A stretch of DNA of 64,000 nucleotides from an uncultured bacterium (GTDB taxonomy: Bacteria; Actinomycetota; Coriobacteriia; Coriobacteriales; Coriobacteriaceae). This document shows, piece after piece, positions 24,958 to 34,404 of this stretch. Each line of letters starts with the position of its first letter. Positions within the stretch are counted from its first letter, which is position 1. Both the position numbers and the translations under genes were made by a program. Under the pieces are notes generated by a model, which worked only from the letters and a program-made list of their open reading frames with translations, was not told where the DNA came from and ran no database searches. The stretch lies in contig CAJMST010000010.1 in NCBI GenBank assembly GCA_905216145.1, positions 9,772 through 73,771 of the forward strand. Direction: 5' to 3'.

Positions 24958-25893
24958 ATGGAAAGCCGCAAGCCGTATCTCGCCACCCTGCCCGGACTCA
25001 TCCTGGGCTGCCTCGTTTGCTGCGCGCTCTGGGGGTCGGCTTTCCCCTGCATCAAAATCGGCTACGGCCTCTTTAGTATTCCCGCGCACGACAGCGCCTC
25101 GCAGCTGCTCTTCGCGGGCCTGCGCTTCACCCTTGCCGGCATGCTGGTCATTGTTGGCATGAGCACAGCCCAGCGCCGCCCACTCGTCCCAAAGGTACGC
25201 GATATCAAGCCCATCTGCATCCTGTCACTCTTCCAGACTATCGGGCAGTACTTCTTTTTCTATCTGGGACTCTCGCGCGCCAGTGCCATGTCGAGTTCCA
25301 TCATCGAGGCCAGCGCCAACTTCCTCGCAATCCTCTTTGCCGCCCTGGCGTTTCGCACCGAGAAGCTCAATACGGCCAAGGTGCTTGGCTGTGTGCTGGG
25401 CTTTGCCGGCGTCGCGCTCGTCAACCTTTCGGGCGCGGATGGCACCTTTGGCTTTACGCTCGACGGCGAGGGATTTATCTTGGCTTCCACCGTTGCGGGT
25501 GCTCTGTCGACCTGCCTCATTGGCATCTTCTCGCGCGAGCATGACGGCGTCTTGCTCGCCGGGTGGCAGTTCTTGATCGGCGGCCTGGTCCTCACCGCCA
25601 TCGGCTTTTTGATGGGCGGCGCGCTCTCCCCCACGGCGATTGCCCCCGCCATCGCACTCATCATCTACATGGCGCTTATCTCCGCGGTCGCCTACTCGCT
25701 GTGGTCGCGCCTGCTTGCCGTCAACCCCGTCAGCCGCGTTTCGGTCTTTGGGTTTATGAACCCCGTCTTTGGTGTGCTGCTGAGCGCGCTGCTGCTCGGC
25801 GAGGGCGCTGGCACGAGCCCCGTTACCGTCATCGTTGCCCTGCTGTTGGTCTGCAGCGGCATCATCATCGTCAACAAACCCAAAAAAGCTTAA
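24958..25893 (+). CDS. EamA/DMT-family exporter
   Basis: A 311-residue membrane protein with about ten helices in two EamA repeats. The first repeat opens with CCALWGSAFPCIKIGY, typical of the drug/metabolite transporter superfamily. The second ends with PVFGVLLSALLLGE, the conserved GE-containing last helices. Members export amino acids, purines or other metabolites; the substrate here is unknown. It starts 27 bases after the purL terminator with an AGGAGA site, so it is probably transcribed separately or by readthrough. Confidence 0.9.
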   Translation: MESRKPYLATLPGLILGCLVCCALWGSAFPCIKIGYGLFSIPAHDSASQLLFAGLRFTLAGMLVIVGMSTAQRRPLVPKVRDIKPICILSLFQTIGQYFFFYLGLSRASAMSSSIIEASANFLAILFAALAFRTEKLNTAKVLGCVLGFAGVALVNLSGADGTFGFTLDGEGFILASTVAGALSTCLIGIFSREHDGVLLAGWQFLIGGLVLTAIGFLMGGALSPTAIAPAIALIIYMALISAVAYSLWSRLLAVNPVSRVSVFGFMNPVFGVLLSALLLGEGAGTSPVTVIVALLLVCSGIIIVNKPKKA

Positions 25894-25995
25894 TGAACTG
25901 CCCTTATTTAGCAGAGGGGATTCATGTACTTTAGCTTAATGGAGTACATCGGTGAGCTGAGGGCCGCCACGCACGCAAGCGTGCGCCCCTTTTTT

Positions 25996-27138
25996 CTAGC
26001 GTATCTGGACGCCGGCTTTCTTTTTCTCGGCCTTGACGCGGTAGAGCTCCGCATCGGCAGCGCGAAGCAAGTCTTGCCAGGTATCGACACCATCACCGAC
26101 CCGTGCATAGCCGATGGACATCCGCAACAGATACGGCACCTCGGCACGAGCGAGCTCGTCGTTAATCGCCGAACACAGGTCTATGATGTCCTGTTCCGCC
26201 GCTGCCTTCTGGAGCACCACGAACTCATCGCCGCCATAACGTGCGATAAAACCACCAGACACCGAGCAGACCTCTTTGAGCGTAGCAGATATGACCTGGA
26301 GAGCATGGTCGCCCTCCACATGTCCATACCGGTCGTTAATCTGCTTAAAGCCGTCGGCGTCCATCATAAGCAGATACACATCTTCGGCCTGATCCACATT
26401 TGAGAAGAGCGACAGCATATAGGTCTCAAAACGGTTGCGATTGTTAAGGCCAGTCAACGGGTCGGTCGAGATCAGCTGCTCCTGGTAGATGATGTAGAGC
26501 AGCAGGATGCTCAGCGTTATACCGACACAAAGGCCCGGTACCGAAAACAAAACCTGGAAGGTACCGCCCACCAGAGCGGGAACCACAAAAAAGGCGAGGG
26601 TGCGATAAATGGCCTTCGTTTGCAGGCTTTCGACTTTTCGAGCCTGAATAAAGGCATGCAAGGACGTATATATGATGTAGCAGTAGCTAACGATAGGTTG
26701 AATCATATAGAGCGCTCCGCGACGATATACGCCCTGCGCATCGATATAGAACATAGTGTGCGTCCAGTAGCTGGTAAATGCCAGCACGACCACCAATACG
26801 GTTGGCAACGTCACGATCGCAACCCTATAGCGCGCGGTCAAAAGGCGAGAGCCCTGCACTGTCTCGGAATAGAAAAACCAAATGAGGCACGCGATGGCGA
26901 ACAGCGAAAACGAGACCGCGTTGGAAATCCAGTTGGCCGCGATGCCTACAGGAGTGCTCACGCCGTCTGAGAGCGTCCAGATCATATCGAAGAAAATGTA
27001 GGCAGCAGACGTGTAGCCGAGCATGCTAAACAAGAGCTGCTGGGTGCTCGAGAACAAGGAGCGGCGGCTTCGTGCGGCAAGCCCGATAAGAACAATCATG
27101 CATAGCAGGAATATCTCAATCTTGAGTGCCTTAACCAC
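25996..27138 (-). CDS. Membrane-bound diguanylate cyclase (GGDEF)
   Basis: Makes cyclic di-GMP from two GTP. The product has about seven membrane helices (residues about 5-215) and a C-terminal GGDEF domain (about 220-380). DPLTGLNNRNRFE opens the domain, and the active-site motif GGDEF is intact at 302-306. The RxxD inhibitory site (five residues before GGDEF) is not obvious. GTG at 27138 is preferred, with GAAGGGA nine bases upstream; a TTG at 27156 is the alternative. The N-terminal part resembles 7TM sensor domains without a known ligand. It is a single gene. Confidence 0.88.
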   Translation of the reverse strand: MVKALKIEIFLLCMIVLIGLAARSRRSLFSSTQQLLFSMLGYTSAAYIFFDMIWTLSDGVSTPVGIAANWISNAVSFSLFAIACLIWFFYSETVQGSRLLTARYRVAIVTLPTVLVVVLAFTSYWTHTMFYIDAQGVYRRGALYMIQPIVSYCYIIYTSLHAFIQARKVESLQTKAIYRTLAFFVVPALVGGTFQVLFSVPGLCVGITLSILLLYIIYQEQLISTDPLTGLNNRNRFETYMLSLFSNVDQAEDVYLLMMDADGFKQINDRYGHVEGDHALQVISATLKEVCSVSGGFIARYGGDEFVVLQKAAAEQDIIDLCSAINDELARAEVPYLLRMSIGYARVGDGVDTWQDLLRAADAELYRVKAEKKKAGVQIR

Positions 27139-27236
27139 TAGACGCCATCCCTTCAATATCCAAGTGGTCAGAATCGCCCGATTCGTGTCTGGGCAATAAA
27201 CACCCCTACTCCGCAGGGGTAAGGGGAATAATAGCA

Positions 27237-27280
27237 GAGCGCCCGAACGTCACTGCAAGACAGCTTTCGTTCGGGCGCTC
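27237..27280 (-). terminator. Hairpin downstream of kdgT-like gene
   Basis: A 13-bp stem (27237-27249 with 27268-27280) with an 18-base loop, located after the permease gene on the reverse strand. The T-run is poor, so termination is likely but not certain. Confidence 0.65.
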
Positions 27281-27325
27281 AAACGGCGCGAATTGCACGC
27301 CGGAATCTATTATCGGTAACGGCCG

Positions 27326-28348
27326 TTACTCACCGTCGATATCGGTCGCGACGGCCTCCTCGATGGCCTCGATGCCTTCGACCGACAGATCCTCTTTGCC
27401 CTGGCAAAACTTCTTGTCGACCCAGCCGGTCAGAATCGGAGCCATGATTGCCGTGATGATGACGGCGGTGGCGATCTGCGCATACGCGGTGGGCGCAAGC
27501 TCGGCATAGCGCGGGGCGACCTCGGCGAGGGCGACCGGCGTGGTCATGGCCGTGCCGGCGATAGTGGAGCATGCCACAGCCGCCTTACCGTTGCCGCCAC
27601 ACAGGCGCTCGAAGGCAAAGGTAATGGGACCGACGATAAAGAGCGTGATGAGGCCCAGCAGGATGCCCGAGATGCCGCCGGTGATAAAGCTCGAAAGGCT
27701 CATGGACGCACCGAGCTGAAAGCCGATAACGGCGATTGCGGGATTGACGCCGGGGACCAGCAGGTTCTTGATAAACGGGAAGAGGTTGCCCAGAACCATG
27801 CCGATAACAAGCGGCAGGATGGATCCGATGATGGTGCCGACGGGGATGTTGGCGAGACCCGAGACACCGAGGATGATCATCGTGACGGCGGGGCCGGCCG
27901 TAAAGAACAGGATACCGACAGCGCCCTGCTCGGACTCATCGCCGAACTCGCCCATGATGCCCGTATAGAGCGCCATGTTGCAAAACGTGATGCCGCCGAT
28001 GATAGACACGGAGCTCAGGCCCAGGAAGTTGTCGTTAAAGAAATATGCCACACCCAAGCCAAGGGCGGCCGCAACAACAAGCTTGGGGATCAGTACGACG
28101 ATGCCGGTCTTGATAGCGCCCGGCGTGGACTTAAAGCTGATGCCGGCGCCCACGAAGAGCAGAATCGCGGCAACGATGGTGTTGGAACCACCGCGGCAGG
28201 CAGCCGTAAAGAAGCCGCCGATCTCAAAGACCTGCGGGCAGAAGGTATTGAGCAAAAGGCCAACGATCATGGGATAGATCATGATGTCGCCCGGGATGCG
28301 CGGTACCTTAAATTTCTTTTGCTCGTTGGCGGTCACTTCCTGTGCCAT
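27326..28348 (-). CDS. kdgT: 2-keto-3-deoxygluconate permease-like transporter
   Basis: A 340-residue membrane protein of the KdgT family, which brings in 2-keto-3-deoxygluconate with protons. Family features are the N-terminal KVPRIPGDIMIYPMIVGLLLNT-type region (here ending in GLLLNTFCPQ), GGITFCNMALYTGIMGEFGD in the middle, and GTAMTTPVALAEVAPRY near residue 290. The frame extends to 28417, but ATG 28348 follows GGGGG and matches family length. No pectin or uronate degradation genes lie nearby, so the true substrate is uncertain. Confidence 0.85.
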   Translation of the reverse strand: MAQEVTANEQKKFKVPRIPGDIMIYPMIVGLLLNTFCPQVFEIGGFFTAACRGGSNTIVAAILLFVGAGISFKSTPGAIKTGIVVLIPKLVVAAALGLGVAYFFNDNFLGLSSVSIIGGITFCNMALYTGIMGEFGDESEQGAVGILFFTAGPAVTMIILGVSGLANIPVGTIIGSILPLVIGMVLGNLFPFIKNLLVPGVNPAIAVIGFQLGASMSLSSFITGGISGILLGLITLFIVGPITFAFERLCGGNGKAAVACSTIAGTAMTTPVALAEVAPRYAELAPTAYAQIATAVIITAIMAPILTGWVDKKFCQGKEDLSVEGIEAIEEAVATDIDGE

Positions 28349-28490
28349 GAAACCCCCATTTCCGCTGACGCAGAACAAAAGCCCACGTCGCACTTCGCTA
28401 CAGTAAAGTCTGAACATGGTACCAGAAGAAGCAGACCGGCTCGGTGAGAAATTCGATTCGTTGCGCCGGGACGCTAAACGTGCCCCGCTC

Positions 28491-28814
28491 TTATATGAAG
28501 CTCAAAACGATATAGAACACGATGCCCGAGACGCAGCACCACAACATCGACTTTGTCTTGATTGCCACCGCCACGACGCCGGCGGCCGCAATCCAGGGAA
28601 TCAAGCCCTGCCACAAGCCGGCGTCGAAAGCGCCAGGGCTTATCAAATCGTTAGCGACCAGCGCCGCAAAGGCGGCGGGCGGAATATAACCCAGGGCCTC
28701 GGTAACGCGGGGCGACAGTGTTCTCCCGCGCAAGGCAAACGCCGGGGCAATGCGGAAAAACGCGATAGCCGCCCATGACGACAGCCACAGGACCAAAAAC
28801 TCATTAACGGGCAT
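28491..28814 (-). CDS. azlD: AzlD-family branched-chain amino acid export subunit
   Basis: A 107-residue, three- or four-helix membrane protein that pairs with AzlC to export branched-chain amino acids or analogues. AFALRGRTLSPRVTEALGYIPPAAFAALVANDL is the typical AzlD core (residues about 25-57). The start at 28814 overlaps the end of azlC by 11 bases, as usual for the pair. It is the second gene of the operon. Confidence 0.9.
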   Translation of the reverse strand: MPVNEFLVLWLSSWAAIAFFRIAPAFALRGRTLSPRVTEALGYIPPAAFAALVANDLISPGAFDAGLWQGLIPWIAAAGVVAVAIKTKSMLWCCVSGIVFYIVLSFI

Positions 28815-29496
28815 CGCGAGCGCCCCTTCCTTCGGCGAGAGCATCGCACGCAAGCGCCGCGGCAACACCGACGAGCACGCTTGCCGGCACGGCGATATTC
28901 GTCCACCCCAAGAACTTGCATATGGCGACAGACACCGCAGCCATAACGGCAGCCACGACATTGCCGCGCGACAGCCTCTGCGAAAAGAGTAGGCAGATAA
29001 AGAGCGAGGTGCAGACAAAACCCGCAATAGCGGTTGGAACATCGACAACGGCGCCGACGATGGCGCCCGTCGTACACGAAACGCCCCATGTCGCGATGAG
29101 GATCGCGTTGAGCACAAAGGACTCGTGCGGACCCCAATCCTCCCCTTCAACCAACTTGGCAAGCGAGATGCCGTATGCCTCCTCGGTAAGCGTCGCGGCA
29201 ACGGCCAGCGCCTGACGCTTCGAGGCACCCCTCAGATGGGGCGCGATTGATGCCGAATAAAGTGCAAAGCGCGAGGAGATTGCGGCCACACTTGCGACAA
29301 TCGATGCCGCAGGCACACCTGCCAGCCACAGGTTGCAGACCATAAACTGACCGCTACCCGTCACAAACGTGCTGCTCAGAGCAAAAACCATCCAGGGCTC
29401 CATTCCCGTCTGCGCCATAATCATTCCGCACGGCACGCCTATCGCAACATAGGTAAGCATCACCGGCCAGACGGTTTTAACGATTTTGAGCACCAT
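28804..29496 (-). CDS. azlC: AzlC-family branched-chain amino acid exporter
   Basis: The large subunit of the AzlCD exporter, 230 residues with about six helices. The N-terminal IGVPCGMIMAQTGMEPWMVFALSSTFVTGSGQF region is the AzlC signature, and RFALYSASIAPHLRG and TEEAYGIS follow. ATG 29496 has GAGGAA six bases upstream; ATG 29532 would lengthen it without a ribosome site. Import (livJHMGF) and export of branched-chain amino acids are thus both encoded in the window. Confidence 0.9.
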   Translation of the reverse strand: MVLKIVKTVWPVMLTYVAIGVPCGMIMAQTGMEPWMVFALSSTFVTGSGQFMVCNLWLAGVPAASIVASVAAISSRFALYSASIAPHLRGASKRQALAVAATLTEEAYGISLAKLVEGEDWGPHESFVLNAILIATWGVSCTTGAIVGAVVDVPTAIAGFVCTSLFICLLFSQRLSRGNVVAAVMAAVSVAICKFLGWTNIAVPASVLVGVAAALACDALAEGRGARDAR

Positions 29497-29623
29497 AGCG
29501 TTCCTCGTCCCGACAAGATTTCCGAGCCGCATTCAACGACGCGGCAGAATCATCGCCCGGTGGCAACCGAGTTCACCTACAATTGCCACCGGATCGAAAG
29601 ACACAGCTTTTTAGGAAGTCATT

Positions 29624-30436
29624 ATGACAGCTATCGATCGGGGCCGGGCGACCGCGGCCTTCAAACGCTATACCGATGCTTACGATGCCGCCAATCCACG
29701 TATCGCGCTCAAAATCGAGCATACGTACCACGTTGCCGAGGCATGCGATGCCGTGGCGCGCGAGCAGGGCTGGTCGACAGAGGATGTTGACCTGGCCTGG
29801 CTTTGCGGCCTGTTACACGATATGGGACGCTTTGAACAGTTGCGGCGCTGGGACACCTTTAAGGACGCCGAGAGCATGAGCCACGCAGCGTTGGGCGTCG
29901 GGGTCCTCTTTGGCGAGAACCCCGCCGATGCGCCCGCCGTAACGAGCATCCGCGACTTTATCGATGACCCGGCAGAAGATGAGCTCATCCGCGCGAGCAT
30001 CGCCTATCACAGCGACTTTCGCCTACCGGCACAACTCGACGAGCGTACACGGCGCTTCTGCGATATCGTGCGCGATGGCGACAAAATCGACATTATGCGC
30101 ACCATCGCCGACAGCACCGTCGACACTATCCTCAAGGTTGATGAGGACGCATTTCTCGCCAGCCGGTTCTCGACACCGGCTCTCGCTGCCTTTGACGAGC
30201 GCCGCTGCGTCGCACGCGATGAACGCAACGAGCCCGCAGACTACCTGGTGGGACTCATCTGCTTTATGTTTGAGCTCGTCTATCCAGCGAGCCGCGCGCT
30301 GGCGCGCGAGCAGGGCGATATCTACCGCCTGCTCGACGCGCCCTTTGGCATTACGTGCCCCTTTACCGATCCCGCCACGCAAGCGACCTGGGAGCGCCTA
30401 AAGGACGAGATGCGCGACTGGCTGGCGCGCGCCTAG
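29624..30436 (+). CDS. HD-domain hydrolase
   Basis: A 270-residue HD-superfamily protein, likely a metal-dependent phosphohydrolase acting on a nucleotide or similar phosphoester. The metal ligands can be placed at His33 or His36 (EHTYHVAEA), His65-Asp66 (LLHDMGRF) and an Asp near residue 155 (DGDKIDI). The substrate is unknown. It is a single gene whose stop lies inside a CTAG shared with the stop of the opposing etfA gene. Confidence 0.83.
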   Translation: MTAIDRGRATAAFKRYTDAYDAANPRIALKIEHTYHVAEACDAVAREQGWSTEDVDLAWLCGLLHDMGRFEQLRRWDTFKDAESMSHAALGVGVLFGENPADAPAVTSIRDFIDDPAEDELIRASIAYHSDFRLPAQLDERTRRFCDIVRDGDKIDIMRTIADSTVDTILKVDEDAFLASRFSTPALAAFDERRCVARDERNEPADYLVGLICFMFELVYPASRALAREQGDIYRLLDAPFGITCPFTDPATQATWERLKDEMRDWLARA

Positions 30437-31638
30437 CGCTCAAGCTGGGCCAGCAGCTCCTCGACGACCTCGACGGCATCGCCGACAACCTTGTACTGGG
30501 CAGCACCAAAGATGGGAGCATCCGGGTCCTCGTTGATGGCGATAATGCACTCCGCCCCACCGATGCCGGCAAGATGCTGAATGGCGCCCGAAACACCGAT
30601 ACTCACGAGAAGCTTGGGCGAAACTGATACGCCCGTCTGGCCAATCTGATGGCGATACTCCAACCAGCCGGCCTCCACGACAGGTCGCGTGCAGCCAAGC
30701 TCGGCACCCAGAGCCTCGGCGAGCCTTCGCATCAGCGGCAGGTTTTTCTTGGAACCAATACCGCGACCCACCACGACCAGGCGCTCGGCATCGGCAATTG
30801 ATGCCTGCTGCCCCCACTCCTCGGCGGGAATCGAGATCTCGACACGAGCCTTAGCATCATCCGCAAGCGATATCTGGGTGATCGTGCCGGAGCGGCCGTA
30901 GCCAAAGTCGGGCGCCTTAAAGATGCCGGGACGCACCGTTGCCATCTGAGGACGATGATTGGGGCAGACGATGGTGGCCATCAGGTTGCCGCCAAACGCC
31001 GGACGCGTCTGTTGCAGCAGCCCCGTCTCCGTATCCATCGAAAGTACGGTGCAGTCAGCCGTAAGGCCCGTCTGCAAACGCACGGCAACGCCGGGTGCCA
31101 ATTCGCGGCCAAAGGCGGTCGCACCGTACAGAATGGCCTCGGGCTTGCGCTCTGCCACCAAATCGCAGATCAGCCGGGCGTAAACCTCCGCATCGTTCTG
31201 GCGCAGGCGCTCGTCGCGACAGACCAGGACCTCGTCTGCACCGGCGCAAACCAGATGCTCCAGGTCACCGAGAGAGCTCTCGGGGCTCATGCCGACCAAT
31301 GCCACCAGACGGCAGCCGCGAGCATCGGCAAGCTCGCGGCCCTTGCCCATGAGCTCATAGGCAACGGGAGTCACCGTATCGTGCTCGTCGGTCTGCACGA
31401 ATACCCAAATGTCTCGATATGCATCAAGGTCCACCGCGCCAGCGGCCTCGTCACGCTCGATCGAGATGGCGTTGACGGGGCAGGCGTCGACGCACCCACC
31501 GCATAGGATGCAGCCGTCGGTTACGCGGGCGCAACGGTTGGGCCGCTCGCCTTCCACTACAATGCCGCCCGAGGCACAGGCGCGAACGCAGCGACCGCAG
31601 CCGATACAGGCTTCGCTATCGATAATCAGTCCGCTCAT
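30433..31638 (-). CDS. etfA: Electron transfer flavoprotein alpha subunit with ferredoxin domain
   Basis: A 401-residue EtfA with an added N-terminal 2x[4Fe-4S] ferredoxin domain. One cluster uses Cys11, 14, 17 and 21; the other uses Cys43, 46, 49 and 53. The EtfA part follows, with YGATAFGRELAP, the FAD-domain sequence VVVGRGIGSKKN and the end GVSGAIQHLAGI...IIAINEDPDAPIF. An iron-sulfur head on EtfA is known from the LctC subunit of electron-confurcating lactate dehydrogenase and similar complexes. It is third in the operon, one base after the etfB stop. Confidence 0.92.
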   Translation of the reverse strand: MSGLIIDSEACIGCGRCVRACASGGIVVEGERPNRCARVTDGCILCGGCVDACPVNAISIERDEAAGAVDLDAYRDIWVFVQTDEHDTVTPVAYELMGKGRELADARGCRLVALVGMSPESSLGDLEHLVCAGADEVLVCRDERLRQNDAEVYARLICDLVAERKPEAILYGATAFGRELAPGVAVRLQTGLTADCTVLSMDTETGLLQQTRPAFGGNLMATIVCPNHRPQMATVRPGIFKAPDFGYGRSGTITQISLADDAKARVEISIPAEEWGQQASIADAERLVVVGRGIGSKKNLPLMRRLAEALGAELGCTRPVVEAGWLEYRHQIGQTGVSVSPKLLVSIGVSGAIQHLAGIGGAECIIAINEDPDAPIFGAAQYKVVGDAVEVVEELLAQLER

Positions 31639-32454
31639 CTATGCCATCCCCTCGATGATCTTGGCAAGTTTCGCCGCCTGCTCGGACGCCGTTCCGTCAA
31701 CGGCCTCGCACGTTTGGTCGCGGTCGGGCACAAACGATCGCACGACCTGTGTCGGCGAGCCGGCAAGGCCGCAGCGCGCGGGGTCGGCATGCACGTCGGC
31801 AGCGTTGACCACACGCACGTCCGCCTCCTCGGCCGCACGAATACCGGCAATGCTCGGCATGCGCAGTTGGCCAATCTCCTTGGCGGTCGTCATCGCGCAC
31901 GGCATCTCAAGATAGACCGTCTCCTCGCCGGCATCGCAGCCGTGAACAAGAGCCAGCAAGCCGCAAGTCGTAAAGCCCGCGCTCTGCACGCAGCTCACGT
32001 CGGTCACGCAGGGAATCTCAAAGGCACCGGCAAGCTCGGGACCAATCTGGGCTGTATCGCCGTCCACCGCCATCTTGCCGCAAATGAGCAGGTCGAAGTC
32101 CTCGTCGAGCGCCTCGATGCCGCACTTGAGGGCATAGGTGGTTGCCAGGGTATCGGCACCTGCAAAGGCGCGGTCGGTCAGCAGCAGTGCGTCATCGGCG
32201 CCTCGGGCGATGCAGTCGCGCAATAGCGATTCGGTCGCGGGGATGCCCATCGACACCACCGTTACGCGCACGTCCATGCCAAAGCCGATAAAGTCATCCT
32301 TCAGCGCCAGCGCGCATTCCAAAGCGCTCGCATCGAACGGGTTAATGACCGCCTGCTTGCCATCGCGCACGATGGTATTGGTCTTGGGGTCCATCTTGAC
32401 CTCGGTGCTGCCCGGCACTGCCTTGACGCACACCACCATATGGAAATCGCTCAT
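31639..32454 (-). CDS. etfB: Electron transfer flavoprotein beta subunit
   Basis: A 271-residue EtfB, binding partner of the ferredoxin-EtfA next door. It has MVVCVKAVPGSTEVKMDP at the N-terminus, INPFDASALECALAL, and the EtfB signature DLLICGKMAVDGDTAQIGPELA. CAMTTAKEIGQLRMPSIAGI is the recognition-loop region. Two starts compete: GTG at 32460, overlapping the upstream stop as GTGA, and ATG at 32454, which lies nine bases from GGGGG. The ATG is preferred. Confidence 0.92.
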   Translation of the reverse strand: MSDFHMVVCVKAVPGSTEVKMDPKTNTIVRDGKQAVINPFDASALECALALKDDFIGFGMDVRVTVVSMGIPATESLLRDCIARGADDALLLTDRAFAGADTLATTYALKCGIEALDEDFDLLICGKMAVDGDTAQIGPELAGAFEIPCVTDVSCVQSAGFTTCGLLALVHGCDAGEETVYLEMPCAMTTAKEIGQLRMPSIAGIRAAEEADVRVVNAADVHADPARCGLAGSPTQVVRSFVPDRDQTCEAVDGTASEQAAKLAKIIEGMA

Positions 32455-32456
32455 CT

Positions 32457-34058
32457 TCACGCGCCCCCTTTCTGGACGAGCTCATCCAAGAGCTTCTCCG
32501 AAAACAGGTTACCGCGACCCAGCTGCCCGGCAGGATCGAGCTGGAGCTTGAGCCGCGCCGACTCGACCATGGCCTCGTGACCGTACATCGTCTCCAAGAA
32601 GCCCGCCTTGATCTTGCCGACACCGTGTTCGGCGGAGACGGCGCCGCCCATGGCCGTGACCTCGGAAGCCCACTGGGCAAAGAGTTCTCCGCCGCGGCGG
32701 TAATCCTGCGCATCGCGCGGCAGAATGTTCACATGCAGATGGTTGTTACCGATGTGCCCCCAGGCGGCAGATTCAAGCCCGCTTTCGGCCAACGTGCGGC
32801 GATAAAGGGCGATGACATCGGCCAAGCGTGCGTTGGGCACCGACATGTCCGAGCCCAGTTTGGTGATGGTGGGATCCGTGCGGCGACGCTCGTCGATGAG
32901 CATGTTGACGCTCTCGGGCACCGCATGGCGGAAGAATCGCTGACACTCGCGATCGACCTCGGTGCGCGCGACCCATGTCGCATCGTCGCTTCCGCCCGCA
33001 AGCTCCAGTACCCACCCCAAGTGATACAGCTCCTCAGTCGCCTGGGCTTCGTCGTCGCAGTCGAGCTCCACGTAGACACAGACCTTGGCGTCTTTGTCGA
33101 GCGCCGGCAGCGAGGCGAACGCGGTCGACTGCTCACGCTGACGACGCAGGATATCCAGAGCGCCCGCATCGAAATATTCGATGGCAGCCGCGTGGGACAG
33201 GACGGGACGCACAGAATCGGTGAAGGACACGGCCTTGTCTTCGCTATCAAAGAAGCAGCTCACGCCCCAAACGACCGCAGGCGCCGCCTGCAGGGCAATC
33301 TCGAGCTCGGTGATGACGCCGAGTGTGCCACACGCACCGATAAACAGATCGATGGCATCCATATCGTCAGCAACGAAATAGCCCGAAGCATTTTTGGTCT
33401 TGGGCATGGTGTAGTCGGGAAGGTCGAGCTCGAGCGTGCGGCCCCGCATCGTGACGAGCGAAAGGCGACGACCCCGTGCAAAAACCTCGCCACGGTGAAG
33501 CTCGAGCAGGTCGCCATCGGTCAGCACGACATGAAGGCCCGTGACGTGAGGGCGCATGGGGCCGTAAGCGTAGCTACGGGCGCCGGAAGCGTTGCATGCC
33601 GCCATACCGCCCAGGCAGGCAGATGCCTCGGTGGGATCGGTAGGAAAGAATTGTTCGGGAGCTTCCTGGAACTCCTCGTAGGCCTCAAGCGATGCCTGGT
33701 CCCAGCCGGCAGTCGGCAGCACTTTCTTGCCCAGTTGCTTGCGCAGCTCAGACAGCACGACGCCGGGCGCCACACGCAAAAGAAAGCGGCCCTGCTCATC
33801 GCGGCGAATGCCTAGGTAGCGATTCATGCGGGAAGTATTGAGAATGTGACCGCCATGAGGCACGGCGCCGGCGGCAAGACCGGTCCGGGCGCCCTGAACC
33901 GTCACCGGGACACGCTCGGCATGGAGCTTTTTCAAAATGGCGCGGACCTCGTCCTCCGTTGTCGGAAACGAGATGCTCGAGGCCTCGCCCGATGTGCGAG
34001 ACTCATCGCGGCCATACTCTTCGAACTCGTCGGTGAAGGGTTTGATGGTTGCCGACAC
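32457..34058 (-). CDS. FAD-binding oxidase, lactate/glycolate dehydrogenase type (LctD/GlcD-like)
   Basis: A 533-residue flavoprotein with an N-terminal FAD_binding_4 domain (about 30-220; VTVQGARTGLAAGAVPHGG, and CLGGMAACNASGARSYAYGPMRPHV near 150) and a C-terminal FAD-oxidase domain ending in WGHIGNNHLHVNILPRD and SAEHGVGKIKAGFL. These fit 2-hydroxyacid dehydrogenases of the GlcD, D-lactate and LctD group. It leads an operon with etfB and etfA, so electrons would pass from the hydroxyacid through Etf. Lactate is the likeliest substrate by analogy with Acetobacterium LctBCD, but this is not proven. GTG start with GGGGGAG. Confidence 0.88.
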   Translation of the reverse strand: MSATIKPFTDEFEEYGRDESRTSGEASSISFPTTEDEVRAILKKLHAERVPVTVQGARTGLAAGAVPHGGHILNTSRMNRYLGIRRDEQGRFLLRVAPGVVLSELRKQLGKKVLPTAGWDQASLEAYEEFQEAPEQFFPTDPTEASACLGGMAACNASGARSYAYGPMRPHVTGLHVVLTDGDLLELHRGEVFARGRRLSLVTMRGRTLELDLPDYTMPKTKNASGYFVADDMDAIDLFIGACGTLGVITELEIALQAAPAVVWGVSCFFDSEDKAVSFTDSVRPVLSHAAAIEYFDAGALDILRRQREQSTAFASLPALDKDAKVCVYVELDCDDEAQATEELYHLGWVLELAGGSDDATWVARTEVDRECQRFFRHAVPESVNMLIDERRRTDPTITKLGSDMSVPNARLADVIALYRRTLAESGLESAAWGHIGNNHLHVNILPRDAQDYRRGGELFAQWASEVTAMGGAVSAEHGVGKIKAGFLETMYGHEAMVESARLKLQLDPAGQLGRGNLFSEKLLDELVQKGGA

Positions 34059-34404
34059 GCGAACTCCCCCTTTAGCTAACTACAGTGTTTGCAGGGAGAT
34101 GTTACCGCATCGTTTCGTCGACGTGTTCGAGACCGTCTCCATAATTGGCGATTTTTACGTTCGTGCAATTCGGCGAGCGGCAAGGTTTCCTCGGCAGACG
34201 ATGCTTTTGACACATGTCGCCTTACCGCCAGCGACCACGCAATTGTCGCTCGAAAAAAGTTGAAGTAATTTTTACCATCTTTTACCTGCGGAGATGTCAA
34301 TCCGTCAAGCATTTGGTCAGAAATTGGTCAAGTAGCGACTGATACGGTCGGCATCGACAGCCAAAACCAATGGAAGTTTTGGCCCCAGAAGCAGGGAGGT
34401 TCCC
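34059..34404. other. Intergenic region between lct-like operon and surface operon
   Basis: A divergent, AT-richer region of about 345 bases without a convincing gene. It should hold promoters for both operons. A TTGAAG at about 34260 followed 17 bases later by TACCTG could serve the forward operon. A short direct repeat (TTGGTCA, twice around 34315-34335) may be a regulator site. Confidence 0.4.
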
